From an uncultured Bacteroidia bacterium (GTDB lineage: Bacteria > Bacteroidota > Bacteroidia > Bacteroidales > Prolixibacteraceae): a stretch of DNA of 44,351 bases. The stretch lies in NCBI GenBank assembly GCA_903850335.1, contig CAINLJ010000254.1:1-44351 (forward strand), in the 5' to 3' direction. The translations under genes and the position numbers were made by a program. Shown here piece after piece: positions 16,354-26,923 of the stretch. The first letter of the stretch is position 1, and each line of letters opens with the position of its first letter. The notes beneath the pieces are model-generated. The model was not told the origin of the DNA. It did no database searches and saw nothing but the letters and a program-made list of their open reading frames with translations.

Positions 16354-19300
16354 CTATTTCGATGAATCAAGTCTCATCGGAATTTTAATTTTTGACCTTT
16401 TGGGCCGGTAATGGTTAAATAAATCACTTAAAGTATCAAATTCTTCACGAAACGACAGACCTATACCTTGTTTATATAAGGAAGTATCATAAATTAAATC
16501 ATCATTAGCCCGGTTATATGCCTTCAGTTGTAACTTACCCGATTTGTTGAGTTTTACAAAAACTTCAACCTCTCCGACAACAGGATTGGTAGTATTTGAC
16601 TGCAAATTACTGTTGTTTCCAATGTTACCATTTATCGTAACCCTGTCATTAAGAATTTGGGTACTGAGGGCAAATTCCATCTGATTTGCGTTTACCTGAT
16701 CACCCGGCCGATAATTGAAACCAATATCAAAATCGTTACTTATTTGTGACAACCAGTTGGATAGTTGATTTGATAGAATATCAGATGTAGTAGACCCAAC
16801 AACACTGCTTGTGCTCGACTGAAAGTCTTGTCTTCCCCGAAGATATTCAGGAGTGAAGAATTGACCCATAACCATTAAGGAGACCATTTGTCTGTTAATA
16901 TCATCCTGAGTACTTATAAATTGTTGCAACTCATCTTTCGTTCTTTCGTCTGCAGTCGGGAAGTTAATGTCAAATTTCACTATCGGATTAAGTAATTTTT
17001 TTGACAGGTTTATTTTACATTGAACAGGAATTCTACGTGAATTATCATTCTGATTGTAATTTAGCAGCAAATAGTTAATCGGTGCCTTTAAGGTATAAAG
17101 AGCATTCAGATCAACAATGGCACCATAGGGGTCCCCATTCCATGAAATTAGTCCTCCCTGCTCAATATGGAACTTTCTCACAAGAACATTTTGAAGTGTA
17201 AACATGTAATCACCCTTATCGATCCTGTAATCACCATACATAAGGAAGTTTCCTTCTTTATCATATTTAAATCTTAGATCACCTGATCCATAGCCACTTA
17301 TGGCATCTCCTACTGTCGAACGGAAAAGCATTTGTACCTTGGCATCGGGAGTTGCTGCAATATCGAGGTTTACTTCCAGCCCCCCAGTATCAATATTTCG
17401 GGCCGGTTGATTATTAACCTGATCAGTAGTATTAGTATTCACAAACCTTATGAAATCATATTGATTTACAGACTCAGGGTTTTCAATCGGCACATAAATT
17501 TGAGTTCCTGGCTTGGACTTTAGTGAAATGTCAAGCCGTATACTGGCAATTTTGCCATATATCTTTATTTCTCCTGCACCATGTGCCAGACCGTAAAAAT
17601 AATTGTTATCACTTGTTGTTGTATTCAATACCATAATGTTGTCAGAAGTGGCAGTCATATCATACGCCATATGATTGAACAGATTGTGAGTAATTGTACC
17701 GTTAAATCTCGCCTTATTTTTTTCGCCATCGAAGACCAGAATATTTTTGAAGTTTATAGAGTCTCCTGAAAACCTAACCGTATCGTTAAATGAATAGATA
17801 ACTTTTGTATAATCAATACCCAATTTTGCGTTTGTAACGGCGACCTTCCCATTGAATTTAGGTTCAGATAGTCTTCCGTTCACATTTACTTTTCCGTTTC
17901 CGATGCCTTCAACCTTATTGGCAAAACTGCCAAGAATAGGAAGAAGTGACTCAAGAGGATAATCATTAAATGAGGCATTATAGTTGATACTATCGCTTTC
18001 AGGCTGGTAATATCCTCTCAAATCAAAGCCGGCTTTTGAATCTTTTACAAGTTTCAAGGAAGAATTCAATTTCTTCTTCTCCTGATCCCAACTATTTTCA
18101 AGCATAACATCTCCGAAATTCTTTTCAAGATAAGTGAAATCGGATACTTTTAATTGGCTGGTTAAAAACAGCGTATGATATGGATCTGCAATTGCTGTTG
18201 AACCATTTAGTTCACCAAAAATGCCTATTTCCTCACCCAGCAATAAGTCCAGATTACTTAGTTTGACTTTAGTAAACTCAACATTAATTTTATCTGAAGT
18301 GTTGTCTGCAACTTTCCCAAATATTCTGAATCGTTCCTGATTATGGTGAATATTGAAATTGTCGATTGCTATTGTTGTTGAGTCGATATGGAGGTGACTC
18401 TTCTCAATCTGCCACAATGAATCTCCCAGCCAAATTTTAGAAGGATGCAGGTAAAAGTCTGCAAGATTGTTCCCCTTATTGTTTTTTGAAAAAACTCCCA
18501 GGAAATCAATTTTACCCGAATAAGTAGGAACGGAAGTATTATTCCAGTTTATTGTAGTGGAGAGACTGTCATGAACAAGTAAATTATTTATTGAGAAATT
18601 TTCGACTGAAACGGCACCTCCTAAAACTGCATCTTTGGTACCGATCCTGAAGACCCAATTGTTTCCAAGGTTTCTCGAATTTATTGTTAACCCCTTAGCA
18701 TGGTGTTTATTATAATATACTTCATTGATGTTTCCATCCATTGTCAGGATTTTATTTTCCGAGTCGATTCTGCCAGAAAGTAAAACTGGCGATTTTACAA
18801 CCAATCCAGGTACGAAGAAACTACCCAGTTCTTCGGCTTTTTTTATCCTTACATCAAATTGGAATGCATTTTTCCCTGTAGAAGCTCTGTCAGAAAACGG
18901 GATTTGTGCAGAGGGAAGAAAATGGTGAAGATAGTCCCTGAAGGTCAGGTCAAATTCTCCAAAAAGGTACTTCCCATCAATTGTAATATCAGCGATGTCT
19001 GACCTTAGAGTTATATTATTTTTCTCCTCATTATTGGACGTTTTCAGAATCAAATCCTTTATAACAAGAGTCTTGTTGTCTCTGACAAATTTTAATTTTT
19101 CCAGATTTATTTTACCATTAATATTGTCAATGTGATCGCCAGTAAAATTTGCACTTATTTTAAGGGACAAATCTGATATTTTTCTATCTCTTTCAATCCC
19201 AAGAATCAATAAGTTAGCCTTTTCTACCGTTGAAGCGAAATTGAATTCAGGAATTGCACTTTCAAAATCAGCCTTACCTGAAAACGTCATTTTTAGATTA

Positions 19301-20769
19301 CTATCCCTAACATTTAACTCTCCTTCAAAACTATGGTCCCTGGCAATCCCGTTAACATAAATTGAATCAATCCTGTATTTATTGAAATAGAGGCTGTCTA
19401 TATTACCTGCTATAAATGCATTATATTTTTTGTTAGCAGCTCTTGATCCATTAATTTTCACTTCAAGTGAAACAGCCCCTAGCTGGGGATAATCGAGTAA
19501 TTTTCCCGCTTCAAAAGATGCAGCTTTAACACTTCCTTGAAAATCAACTAATCCAGAAATTTTTGGACGAATAGTTACATCAGTTGTCAATTTCCCAAGA
19601 CTGCCATCCAGAGTGCCGTAAGCTACGAAATCGGAAGGGAAACCAGTAAAATTCCCCTGGTAAGTAAGCCTTGTATTACCATCAAGAAGTTCAGGAGGGA
19701 TTTTTAAGTACTTATTAGGGTAACTATCAGGCATTTTAACAGTTACCAGATCGTTAAAATTAAAAGTATTATTATAAAGCTTAAAAAAGATGAAAGTGTT
19801 TTTCCAATTCGGTAAGCCCCTTAGCTCAAGGTCAGCGTTCACCTGAGTATCTTTTCCAACTTTGAAATTTATTTTCCTGAATTTTAAATTACTTAACGAT
19901 CCCTTTAATCCACCTGAAAATGTGATGGGCTCATTCATGCCCCATAATTCAGGGATAGCATATGACAAGTCGGAAAGCGATATTTTCGATTCTTTAAAAT
20001 CACTTTCAATGATGTACTTGTTAGTAAGGGTCTGGCTTTTTTCAGAGTATAATGAATCGATCAGGTAAAGCCTATTCTTTGATATTTTTATTTTACTCGC
20101 TTGTATATGAGAATGATTAGAGACTAAAGTCATATCCGAAAGCTCAAAACCTGTTGAATCAATCTTTCCTCTGAACCTAAGGTCACCGATGGCGAGGCCA
20201 GATTTTTCATTCACCGACGCATTATCAAGAAAAAAAGTTGTTAATGAATCAGTGACATGGACATTGATCAATGACAGATTAAACTTTTTTACTTCTAAAT
20301 CATTAAAATTAATGCCATTTACAAGTGTATCCCTGGCTGTCAGATCTTTATACCTGATATTCCCGTCACGAAAGAACAGGTTTTTAAAAGTAATTTGCCA
20401 GGGTTTAACTGAATCAGATTTTGAATTACCGGACTCTGTTAGAAATTGGTAATTATATCCTTTGGATTCCTTTGAAACTCGAATCCTGGAATCTTCAAAG
20501 TATAAATCGCCAAGATGTACTTTCTTTTTTAAAAGATCGAGACTGTCAATACGAAATTTTAAATTCCCAAGGTAACAGAGTGTATCCTGATTGCGGTCCT
20601 CAATGATTACTTTTTCCAGAACTATATTTTTAAATAAAGAAATATCGACTCCCCCAACACTAATTCTTGTCTTGAAAGTTAGAGATAATTGCGAGGTAAA
20701 CCATTGAGCAGCAATTGTCTGAATCCGTGTGGACCGAAAAATAAGGTATGTGCCTCCGAATATTGACAA
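16354..20769 (-). CDS. tamB: TamB-like translocation and assembly module / AsmA-like lipid-transfer protein
   Basis: At least 1471 residues, a typical length for Bacteroidota TamB. The chain is dominated by repeated beta-strand segments, as in the long taco-shaped beta-groove of AsmA-like proteins, and ends in a DUF490-type C-terminal domain (about residues 1080-1440: INLSKKLLNPIVKFDINFP, TADERTKDELQQF, QMVSLMVMGQFF). TamB spans the periplasm and is linked to outer-membrane protein assembly and phospholipid transport. The TTG at 20767-20769 is the first usual start codon in frame, but the frame stays open upstream to a stop at 20848-20850. That extension encodes a basic-hydrophobic anchor (KLKGKSIKKRFKILLFLSF) that completes the membrane helix. 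The true start is therefore probably upstream, at a non-standard codon such as ATT 20836-20838. Confidence 0.93.
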   Translation of the reverse strand: MSIFGGTYLIFRSTRIQTIAAQWFTSQLSLTFKTRISVGGVDISLFKNIVLEKVIIEDRNQDTLCYLGNLKFRIDSLDLLKKKVHLGDLYFEDSRIRVSKESKGYNYQFLTESGNSKSDSVKPWQITFKNLFFRDGNIRYKDLTARDTLVNGINFNDLEVKKFNLSLINVHVTDSLTTFFLDNASVNEKSGLAIGDLRFRGKIDSTGFELSDMTLVSNHSHIQASKIKISKNRLYLIDSLYSEKSQTLTNKYIIESDFKESKISLSDLSYAIPELWGMNEPITFSGGLKGSLSNLKFRKINFKVGKDTQVNADLELRGLPNWKNTFIFFKLYNNTFNFNDLVTVKMPDSYPNKYLKIPPELLDGNTRLTYQGNFTGFPSDFVAYGTLDGSLGKLTTDVTIRPKISGLVDFQGSVKAASFEAGKLLDYPQLGAVSLEVKINGSRAANKKYNAFIAGNIDSLYFNKYRIDSIYVNGIARDHSFEGELNVRDSNLKMTFSGKADFESAIPEFNFASTVEKANLLILGIERDRKISDLSLKISANFTGDHIDNINGKINLEKLKFVRDNKTLVIKDLILKTSNNEEKNNITLRSDIADITIDGKYLFGEFDLTFRDYLHHFLPSAQIPFSDRASTGKNAFQFDVRIKKAEELGSFFVPGLVVKSPVLLSGRIDSENKILTMDGNINEVYYNKHHAKGLTINSRNLGNNWVFRIGTKDAVLGGAVSVENFSINNLLVHDSLSTTINWNNTSVPTYSGKIDFLGVFSKNNKGNNLADFYLHPSKIWLGDSLWQIEKSHLHIDSTTIAIDNFNIHHNQERFRIFGKVADNTSDKINVEFTKVKLSNLDLLLGEEIGIFGELNGSTAIADPYHTLFLTSQLKVSDFTYLEKNFGDVMLENSWDQEKKKLNSSLKLVKDSKAGFDLRGYYQPESDSINYNASFNDYPLESLLPILGSFANKVEGIGNGKVNVNGRLSEPKFNGKVAVTNAKLGIDYTKVIYSFNDTVRFSGDSINFKNILVFDGEKNKARFNGTITHNLFNHMAYDMTATSDNIMVLNTTTSDNNYFYGLAHGAGEIKIYGKIASIRLDISLKSKPGTQIYVPIENPESVNQYDFIRFVNTNTTDQVNNQPARNIDTGGLEVNLDIAATPDAKVQMLFRSTVGDAISGYGSGDLRFKYDKEGNFLMYGDYRIDKGDYMFTLQNVLVRKFHIEQGGLISWNGDPYGAIVDLNALYTLKAPINYLLLNYNQNDNSRRIPVQCKINLSKKLLNPIVKFDINFPTADERTKDELQQFISTQDDINRQMVSLMVMGQFFTPEYLRGRQDFQSSTSSVVGSTTSDILSNQLSNWLSQISNDFDIGFNYRPGDQVNANQMEFALSTQILNDRVTINGNIGNNSNLQSNTTNPVVGEVEVFVKLNKSGKLQLKAYNRANDDLIYDTSLYKQGIGLSFREEFDTLSDLFNHYRPKRSKIKIPMRLDSSK

Positions 20770-20949
20770 GACCGCAAATGATAGAAAAAGCAGTATTTTG
20801 AACCTTTTTTTGATACTTTTACCTTTTAATTTTATAATTACAATGTTTTAAACTCAATAGATATTTTGATGTCTTAAAATTAGCACTTTTTGAACTGTAT
20901 CAAAAGAGGTATTTTCAGAATGTCATCAAATAGGAATAATTAATGAAGA

Positions 20950-21984
20950 ATGGGAAAAAAAACTGACATCATAATTTTGGGAATAGAATCATCCTGTGAT
21001 GATACTGCTGCAGCAATAATACGTAATGATCTAATTATTAGTAACGAAGTTTCGGGTCAGGCTATTCACATGGCTTACGGAGGTGTTGTGCCTGAGCTGG
21101 CATCCAGGGCTCATCAACAAAATATTATTCCGGTCGTTGACCTTGCAATCAAAAAAGCCGGAATAACGATTAACGATATTTCGGCAGTTGCTTTTACCCG
21201 GGGGCCTGGATTGTTGGGATCATTACTAGTGGGTACATCTTTTGCCAAAGGGTTTGCCTTGGCACGAAATATCCCTCTCATCGAAGTTAATCACCTTCAA
21301 GGTCATGTTCTTGCACATTTTATTCACGAATTATCCGTAGAGAAAAAGGACCCTGAATTTCCCTTTTTATGTCTTTTAGTTTCGGGCGGCAATTCTCAGA
21401 TCATCATTGTACGCGATTATTTGGATATGGAAGTAATAGGTCAGACAATTGATGATGCGGCAGGAGAGGCCTTCGACAAATGTGCCAAGGTAATTGGCCT
21501 GCCTTATCCCGGAGGACCACTGGTTGACAAATATGCCAAAGAAGGAAATCCCAAGGCGTTTATTTTTGCCAGACCACATATACCAGGTTTAGATTATAGT
21601 TTTAGTGGCTTAAAAACATCATTTCTCTATTTTATTCGTGATAAAATAGCCATAAATCCGAATTTTATAGCTGAAAACCAAGCAGATATATGTGCATCGC
21701 TTCAGGAAACTATTATTGATGTCCTTATGACAAAAGTAAAGAAAGCTGCTAAAGAAACCGGAATAAAGACTATAGCCGTTGCAGGTGGAGTATCAGCAAA
21801 TTCAGGACTTCGTCAGGCATTGATCAATGCTGCAGATAAACACGGTTGGGAGATGCATATCCCGCCATTTAAATTTACAACCGACAATGCAGCAATGATT
21901 GCTATAACAGGTTATTATAAATACCTGAAAGGCGAATTTACAACACAGGATACGACTCCTTATTCACGGGTAACCTTGAAATAA
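20950..21984 (+). CDS. tsaD: tRNA N6-adenosine threonylcarbamoyltransferase
   Basis: 344 residues, the usual TsaD/Kae1 length. It begins with the ASKHA-fold signature GIESSCDDTA (about residues 11-20) and has the metal-binding motif HLQGH at 115-119. Later come the nucleotide-binding segments VSGGNSQ and AVAGGVSANSGLR. TsaD, with TsaB and TsaE, transfers the threonylcarbamoyl group from TC-AMP to A37 of tRNAs that read ANN codons, in the cytoplasm. The ATG at 20950 is the only start that gives the N-terminal beta strand. It is divergent from tamB and ends just before a strong hairpin terminator. Confidence 0.98.
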   Translation: MGKKTDIIILGIESSCDDTAAAIIRNDLIISNEVSGQAIHMAYGGVVPELASRAHQQNIIPVVDLAIKKAGITINDISAVAFTRGPGLLGSLLVGTSFAKGFALARNIPLIEVNHLQGHVLAHFIHELSVEKKDPEFPFLCLLVSGGNSQIIIVRDYLDMEVIGQTIDDAAGEAFDKCAKVIGLPYPGGPLVDKYAKEGNPKAFIFARPHIPGLDYSFSGLKTSFLYFIRDKIAINPNFIAENQADICASLQETIIDVLMTKVKKAAKETGIKTIAVAGGVSANSGLRQALINAADKHGWEMHIPPFKFTTDNAAMIAITGYYKYLKGEFTTQDTTPYSRVTLK

Positions 21985-22023
21985 AAAAAGAAAAAGAACC
22001 CGGACGGGCTCTTTTTCTTTTTT
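21984..22023. terminator. Bidirectional intrinsic terminator between tsaD and glyA
   Basis: A long inverted repeat: an A-rich arm (about 21984-21998) running into CCC, a GGAC loop, then GGG and a T-rich arm (about 22009-22023), with one A/C mismatch. On both strands the stem ends in a T-rich tract, so it can stop transcription from both convergent genes. Confidence 0.88.
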
Positions 22024-22072
22024 AAGATTAGCAACGTTTCTTGTATCCTTCATCAAAAGACACCGCTAGAAT

Positions 22073-23353
22073 TTACCAGGCAAATATTGGGAATTTCTCC
22101 ATCATTTTGTTAACCCTTCCCCGGACACTTGAAATAACCGATTCATCCTCAGGATTCTGCAATACCTCGTCTATAAAATCAACAATGATTGCCATATGCT
22201 CCTCTTTAAGACCACGCGTTGTTATAGCCGGTGTGCCAACACGCAATCCTGAAGTCAGAAACGGAGAACGGGAATCAAAAGGTACCATATTTTTATTGAT
22301 TGTAATGTCAGCTAAAACCAGAGCGTTTTCAGCTTTCTTTCCTGTGAGTTCTGGAAATTTAGTTCGTAAATCAATAAGCATAGAGTGATTATCAGTACCA
22401 CCGGAGATTACTTTATAACCTTTTTCAATAAATGCGCTGGCCATGACTCTGGCATTTTTCTGAACCAGGATCTGATAATCCCTGTATTCAGGTTCAAGAG
22501 CCTCACCAAATGCAACTGCCTTAGATGCAATCACATGTTCAAGCGGACCTCCCTGAATTCCAGGGAAAATAGCAGAATCAAGCAAAGATGACATCATCTT
22601 GAGCTCACCTTTCTTTGTAGTAAGTCCCCATGGATTTTCAAAGTCTTTTCCTAAAAGAATTATTCCTCCCCGTGGCCCACGTAAGGTCTTGTGAGTCGTT
22701 GAAGTTACTATGTGAGCAAATTTAACCGGGTTTTCAAGTAATCCTGCCGCAATAAGTCCGGCAGGATGTGCCATGTCCACCATGAATATAGCTCCGATTT
22801 TATCAGCAAGATTGCGCATTCGCTGATAGTCCCATTCCCTTGAATAAGCTGAAGCTCCCGCAATTATCAATTTAGGAAGTTCCTTCAATGCGACCTCTTC
22901 CATCAGGTCATAGTCTACTAATCCTGTATCTTCTTTAACAGTATAGGCTATTGGCCGGTATAATAAACCTGATGAATTTACTGGAGAACCGTGCGAAAGG
23001 TGACCGCCATGGGATAAATCCAGCCCCATAAAAGTATCTCCGGGTTTCAACACTGTCATCAATACTGCCATATTCGCCTGAGCACCGGAGTGTGGCTGAA
23101 CATTGGCATATTCCGCACCAAAAAGTCTTTTAAGTCTGTCTATGGCAAGTTGTTCCGCTTCATCAATAAATTGACATCCACCGTAATAGCGGTGACCTGG
23201 ATAACCTTCGGCATATTTATTTGTCAGACACGAGCCCATTGCCTCCATCACCTGGTCTGAAACAAAGTTCTCAGAAGCAATCAGTTCAATACCATGCAAC
23301 TGGCGTTGTTTCTCCTTTTCTATAATCTCAAAAATCTGTGTATCTTTTTTCAT
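22073..23353 (-). CDS. glyA: Serine hydroxymethyltransferase
   Basis: 426 residues, full length. The PLP-binding lysine is Lys222 in [13 protein letters not shown]. Other family signatures are IELIASENF (22-30), [15 protein letters not shown] (45-59) and [10 protein letters not shown] (191-200). The enzyme interconverts serine and glycine with tetrahydrofolate, supplying one-carbon units in the cytoplasm. It is convergent with tsaD and separated from the ClC gene upstream by about 100 nt. Confidence 0.99.
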   Translation of the reverse strand: MKKDTQIFEIIEKEKQRQLHGIELIASENFVSDQVMEAMGSCLTNKYAEGYPGHRYYGGCQFIDEAEQLAIDRLKRLFGAEYANVQPHSGAQANMAVLMTVLKPGDTFMGLDLSHGGHLSHGSPVNSSGLLYRPIAYTVKEDTGLVDYDLMEEVALKELPKLIIAGASAYSREWDYQRMRNLADKIGAIFMVDMAHPAGLIAAGLLENPVKFAHIVTSTTHKTLRGPRGGIILLGKDFENPWGLTTKKGELKMMSSLLDSAIFPGIQGGPLEHVIASKAVAFGEALEPEYRDYQILVQKNARVMASAFIEKGYKVISGGTDNHSMLIDLRTKFPELTGKKAENALVLADITINKNMVPFDSRSPFLTSGLRVGTPAITTRGLKEEHMAIIVDFIDEVLQNPEDESVISSVRGRVNKMMEKFPIFAW

Positions 23354-23454
23354 TCTTTATATGGATAAATACAAAGTGCAAATTTACAGTTTCTAATCTT
23401 AATCCCGTAACCACTTAATGTTTCTTTACCAGATATTATTTCAACGATTGTTAA

Positions 23455-25230
23455 CTATTCTTCCGAAAACCTGACTAATTCAGCCCGATAAGCATTGAAA
23501 ATAGTTGATTTTGAAATAAAACCAATATATTTTCTATTATTTACGACAGGTAGGTTCCATGCACCACTGTCATTAAATTTTTTCATTACATTTTCCATCT
23601 TCTCATCAGTCGAAATAACCTCAGGAGGCATGATCATAAAATCCTTAACCAGGGTGGTTGAATAACGTTCCTTATCAAACATAAACTCTCTGATATCATC
23701 GAGCAAGACAACACCACAGAAAATTCCTTCCAAATCAATAACAGGGAAAATATTTCTTTTCGATTTGGAGATAATTCTAACCAATTCACCTAATGTGGTA
23801 TCCCTGTTTACTGTAAGAAGATCAGTCTCAATTACATTCTTTAATTTTAGAAGGGTAAGGATTGCCTTATCCTTATTATGAGTTATTAATTCTCCTCGCT
23901 GAGCAAGACGTTTATGATAAAGAGAATGCGGCTGAAGAGGCTTTATTGTTAGGTATGCTGTTGCTGATGTGATCATTAGTGGAATTAGTAATCCGAAACC
24001 CCCTGTTATTTCGGCAATAAGGAAGATGGCAGTCATCGGAGATTGCATTACGCCTGCCATCATTCCTGCCATACCTGCAAGGGCAAAATTGCGTGAGGGC
24101 ACAAGATTTCCTTCGAGGTTAATTACTGATGAAACGAAAAATCCTGCAAGACCACCTAAAAACAGGGAAGGGGCAAAAATACCTCCACTTCCGCCGGATC
24201 CTGTGGTAGTTGCTGTTGCGACAATTTTAACAAGCATAATAATAAAAATCATCCCGATTAGAACAAACTTGTTGTCTTTAAATCCAACGAAAAGTGAATT
24301 ATTTAGAATATTCGCCCCAGAGTCTGTAAGAATCTGATCTATTGTGAAATACCCTTCACCCCATAACGAAGGAAATAAAAATATGAAAATTCCTAATAAA
24401 ACACCTCCAACGAGTACTTTAAGATAAGGATTTCCAATCTTTCTAAACCTACTATCCACGTAGAGGTTTCCTGAGGTAAACAGATAGGAAAAAAGTCCGC
24501 AAAAAATTCCGAGAACGATATACCAGGGGATATTTGCAACATTAAAGGCTTTATCAATCTGGAAATAAAAATGATGGGCACTTCCCATCAGAAAATAGGC
24601 AAGTGAGGCAGCAGTCGAGGCAGAAATCATCAAAGGAAGCAAAGATGACATAGACATGTCAAGCATTAAAACTTCAATAGCAAATAACATCCCTGCAATT
24701 GGAGCCTTGAAAATTCCGGCAATTGCCGCCGCCGCTCCGCAACCAATCAGCACTGTCATCGTATGATAACTCAGATTAAATCGCCTTGCAATATTTGAAC
24801 CTATCGAAGAACCAGTCAGAACCACTGGGGCTTCCGCCCCGACAGATCCACCGAACCCAATTGTAATCGTACTTGAAATTATTGAGGTAAACATATTGTG
24901 TGCCCTCATCCTCCCTTTTTTATTGGCAATTGAATCAAGTACTTTAGTCACGCCATGACTGATGTCATCCTTAACAAAATACCTGACAAATAATACAGTT
25001 ATAAGAATTCCAATTCCAGGATAGGCCAGATACTGATAACTTTCAGCATAGGATGTAAAGTTCTGAGTCAGAAGCTTGCTTAAATGATGGATAAGATTCT
25101 TAAGGATTATTGCAGCAAAGCCGCTTAAAAGACCGACTACAAAACTCAGGATGAGTAACACCTCACGTTCATTAAGGTGTTTTAAACGCCAGGTACTGAT
25201 AAAGTTCGCAATTTCATTAAGTCTTTTCAT
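23455..25230 (-). CDS. ClC-type chloride channel/antiporter with C-terminal CBS pair
   Basis: 591 residues. Residues 1 to about 440 form a multi-helix ClC core with the pore motifs GGSVGAEAP (gating-type Glu133) and GSGGSGGIFAP near residue 350. Residues about 455-585 hold two CBS domains (VNRDTTLGELVRII and MPPEVISTDEKMENV), which in other ClC proteins bind adenine nucleotides and tune gating. The protein sits in the inner membrane and moves chloride or another small anion, perhaps in exchange for protons. The selectivity motif near the first half is too divergent here to choose between channel and antiporter. Neighbours do not suggest a specific role. Confidence 0.94.
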   Translation of the reverse strand: MKRLNEIANFISTWRLKHLNEREVLLILSFVVGLLSGFAAIILKNLIHHLSKLLTQNFTSYAESYQYLAYPGIGILITVLFVRYFVKDDISHGVTKVLDSIANKKGRMRAHNMFTSIISSTITIGFGGSVGAEAPVVLTGSSIGSNIARRFNLSYHTMTVLIGCGAAAAIAGIFKAPIAGMLFAIEVLMLDMSMSSLLPLMISASTAASLAYFLMGSAHHFYFQIDKAFNVANIPWYIVLGIFCGLFSYLFTSGNLYVDSRFRKIGNPYLKVLVGGVLLGIFIFLFPSLWGEGYFTIDQILTDSGANILNNSLFVGFKDNKFVLIGMIFIIMLVKIVATATTTGSGGSGGIFAPSLFLGGLAGFFVSSVINLEGNLVPSRNFALAGMAGMMAGVMQSPMTAIFLIAEITGGFGLLIPLMITSATAYLTIKPLQPHSLYHKRLAQRGELITHNKDKAILTLLKLKNVIETDLLTVNRDTTLGELVRIISKSKRNIFPVIDLEGIFCGVVLLDDIREFMFDKERYSTTLVKDFMIMPPEVISTDEKMENVMKKFNDSGAWNLPVVNNRKYIGFISKSTIFNAYRAELVRFSEE

Positions 25231-25296
25231 AGTATGTCAAAATTACCTGAAATAATTCTTAATTCCCAAATTTATGACTTATTCCAAATCATATAC

Positions 25297-26793
25297 TTAT
25301 TCAGTCAATGCAAGCCGAATCAGACCAGCTCTAGCTTTATTTGTAAACAAGTCGCTGTATGGATTTGCAATTGCTTTAAAGTTCAAACATAGATGGTAGT
25401 ATTTCCCTGCCATCGCTTTCGATCCATTTTTTTCCATCATCATTCCCGCTTGCACAAGACCTTTCTGTGCGATGTAATCACCTGAACTTTTACCCGTTTC
25501 AAATGCCCTTAAATAGAGTGATTCAGCCTCACTTACTAGCTTCTGAAGTCTTTTGCATTCGGCTTTAAGGTAATAAAATTGCACCTTCTCCTTTTCATCA
25601 CTGAAAGAATTTTCAGATCCCAATCCAAGTTCATGCTCAGCTTTTTCATAATATCCACCCCTAACCAGATAATCAGCACTTAAAAGAATACGGTTAGGCA
25701 GTTCTGTCTTCGATGCCTCGAAAGCAGCCTCAATATCCCTGTTATGAAGCTCTCTGCCTTTTGATTTTACCTCGTTCAAGTAATCATGGTATAATTGAAT
25801 ATTTCCGGAAATATATGAAAAACAGGCAAGGTCATAAATTGTAGTTTTAAGATAATCTGTTCCAGGAGCTTCTTTCAGATAGTCAATTAATGGAAGATTG
25901 GCGTCCTGATCAAGTCGCAGCATTTTGGTTTTCCCTTTAAGATAATTTAAGGCGGGAAATGGAACCTCAAATTTGGATGGTAGAATGTTGGAGATTAATT
26001 TCAATGTTAATTCTCCTTCGTTAGCATCATAGGTAGTAGTTGCAGCAATATAATTGACAAGGGCAATATCCTTAAACTGATCCATTTTCTCACTGATCAT
26101 TGATGTTAATTGATCTTCCTGATTCATTATTTTATATGCTGCCATAGTGAAAACGAATGCCTCTTCTTCATAACCAGTCCTACCTTTGGAAAAAGCAGAG
26201 TATTCTGAAAGTTTTTTCAGACCTGCCTGCGAATCACCTTTAATTCCAAGCAATTTGATTCCCCATTGCAATATTCTGGGCATAAAGGCTACTGAAACCT
26301 GAATCATACCGGGTATTTTTTTATTCTGCTCATAAGTAGGATATCTGGCAGCATTTTCTTCCAATAGGTTGTATCCCTTTAGGCATGATATTAATCCGGA
26401 AATTTTACCGTCATATTTAATCTTGAGAAGCCCGGCAAGGACTTTGGCTTCACCCAGCAATAGACGGTAATCCGGTGAATTATCCGGCAAATTCTTTAGA
26501 TCGTCGACATATTGATTTATATCATCAGCCTTTTTACTATATTCGGATGGTGAATTGGAAATCATCAGGGTAATCACATTACTATACAATCGGTAGAAAG
26601 TTACGTAACCATTCCCCGGATTTTTTAATTCTTCTGTTTTTAACAACTTTTCTGCCGAAATTGGACGCAAAGCAAATAAGTACTGGTGAGCCAGTCTGAT
26701 ATTTTGATTATTGTCATACGAAGGTCCCGGGTAACTCTTTAAACCATAAAAGTTTAATAATATGAGAAGAGTTGTGCAGATATAATATTTCAT
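25297..26793 (-). CDS. Exported TPR-like protein of unknown function
   Basis: 498 residues. An N-terminal signal peptide (residues 1-20) is followed by an almost fully helical sequence with TPR-like segments, clearest near the C-terminus (FYYLKAECKRLQKLVSEAESLYLRAFETG, about residues 408-436, and GKYYHLCLNFKAIANPYSD). It begins 66 nt upstream of the ClC coding region in the same direction, but a functional link is not evident. It resembles Bacteroidota secreted TPR proteins that act as scaffolds in the periplasm. I cannot name a more exact family. Confidence 0.75.
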   Translation of the reverse strand: MKYYICTTLLILLNFYGLKSYPGPSYDNNQNIRLAHQYLFALRPISAEKLLKTEELKNPGNGYVTFYRLYSNVITLMISNSPSEYSKKADDINQYVDDLKNLPDNSPDYRLLLGEAKVLAGLLKIKYDGKISGLISCLKGYNLLEENAARYPTYEQNKKIPGMIQVSVAFMPRILQWGIKLLGIKGDSQAGLKKLSEYSAFSKGRTGYEEEAFVFTMAAYKIMNQEDQLTSMISEKMDQFKDIALVNYIAATTTYDANEGELTLKLISNILPSKFEVPFPALNYLKGKTKMLRLDQDANLPLIDYLKEAPGTDYLKTTIYDLACFSYISGNIQLYHDYLNEVKSKGRELHNRDIEAAFEASKTELPNRILLSADYLVRGGYYEKAEHELGLGSENSFSDEKEKVQFYYLKAECKRLQKLVSEAESLYLRAFETGKSSGDYIAQKGLVQAGMMMEKNGSKAMAGKYYHLCLNFKAIANPYSDLFTNKARAGLIRLALTE

Positions 26794-26923
26794 AGACAGG
26801 TATCATCAGTTATAAAACTCATTTAACAAGTATGGAAATTTTGAATTTCGCGCAAATGTAGTTTATTATTAATAAATTTGTCTTTAAGAATTATTTCAAA
26901 CAGCAATCTCTCACATCAAAATT

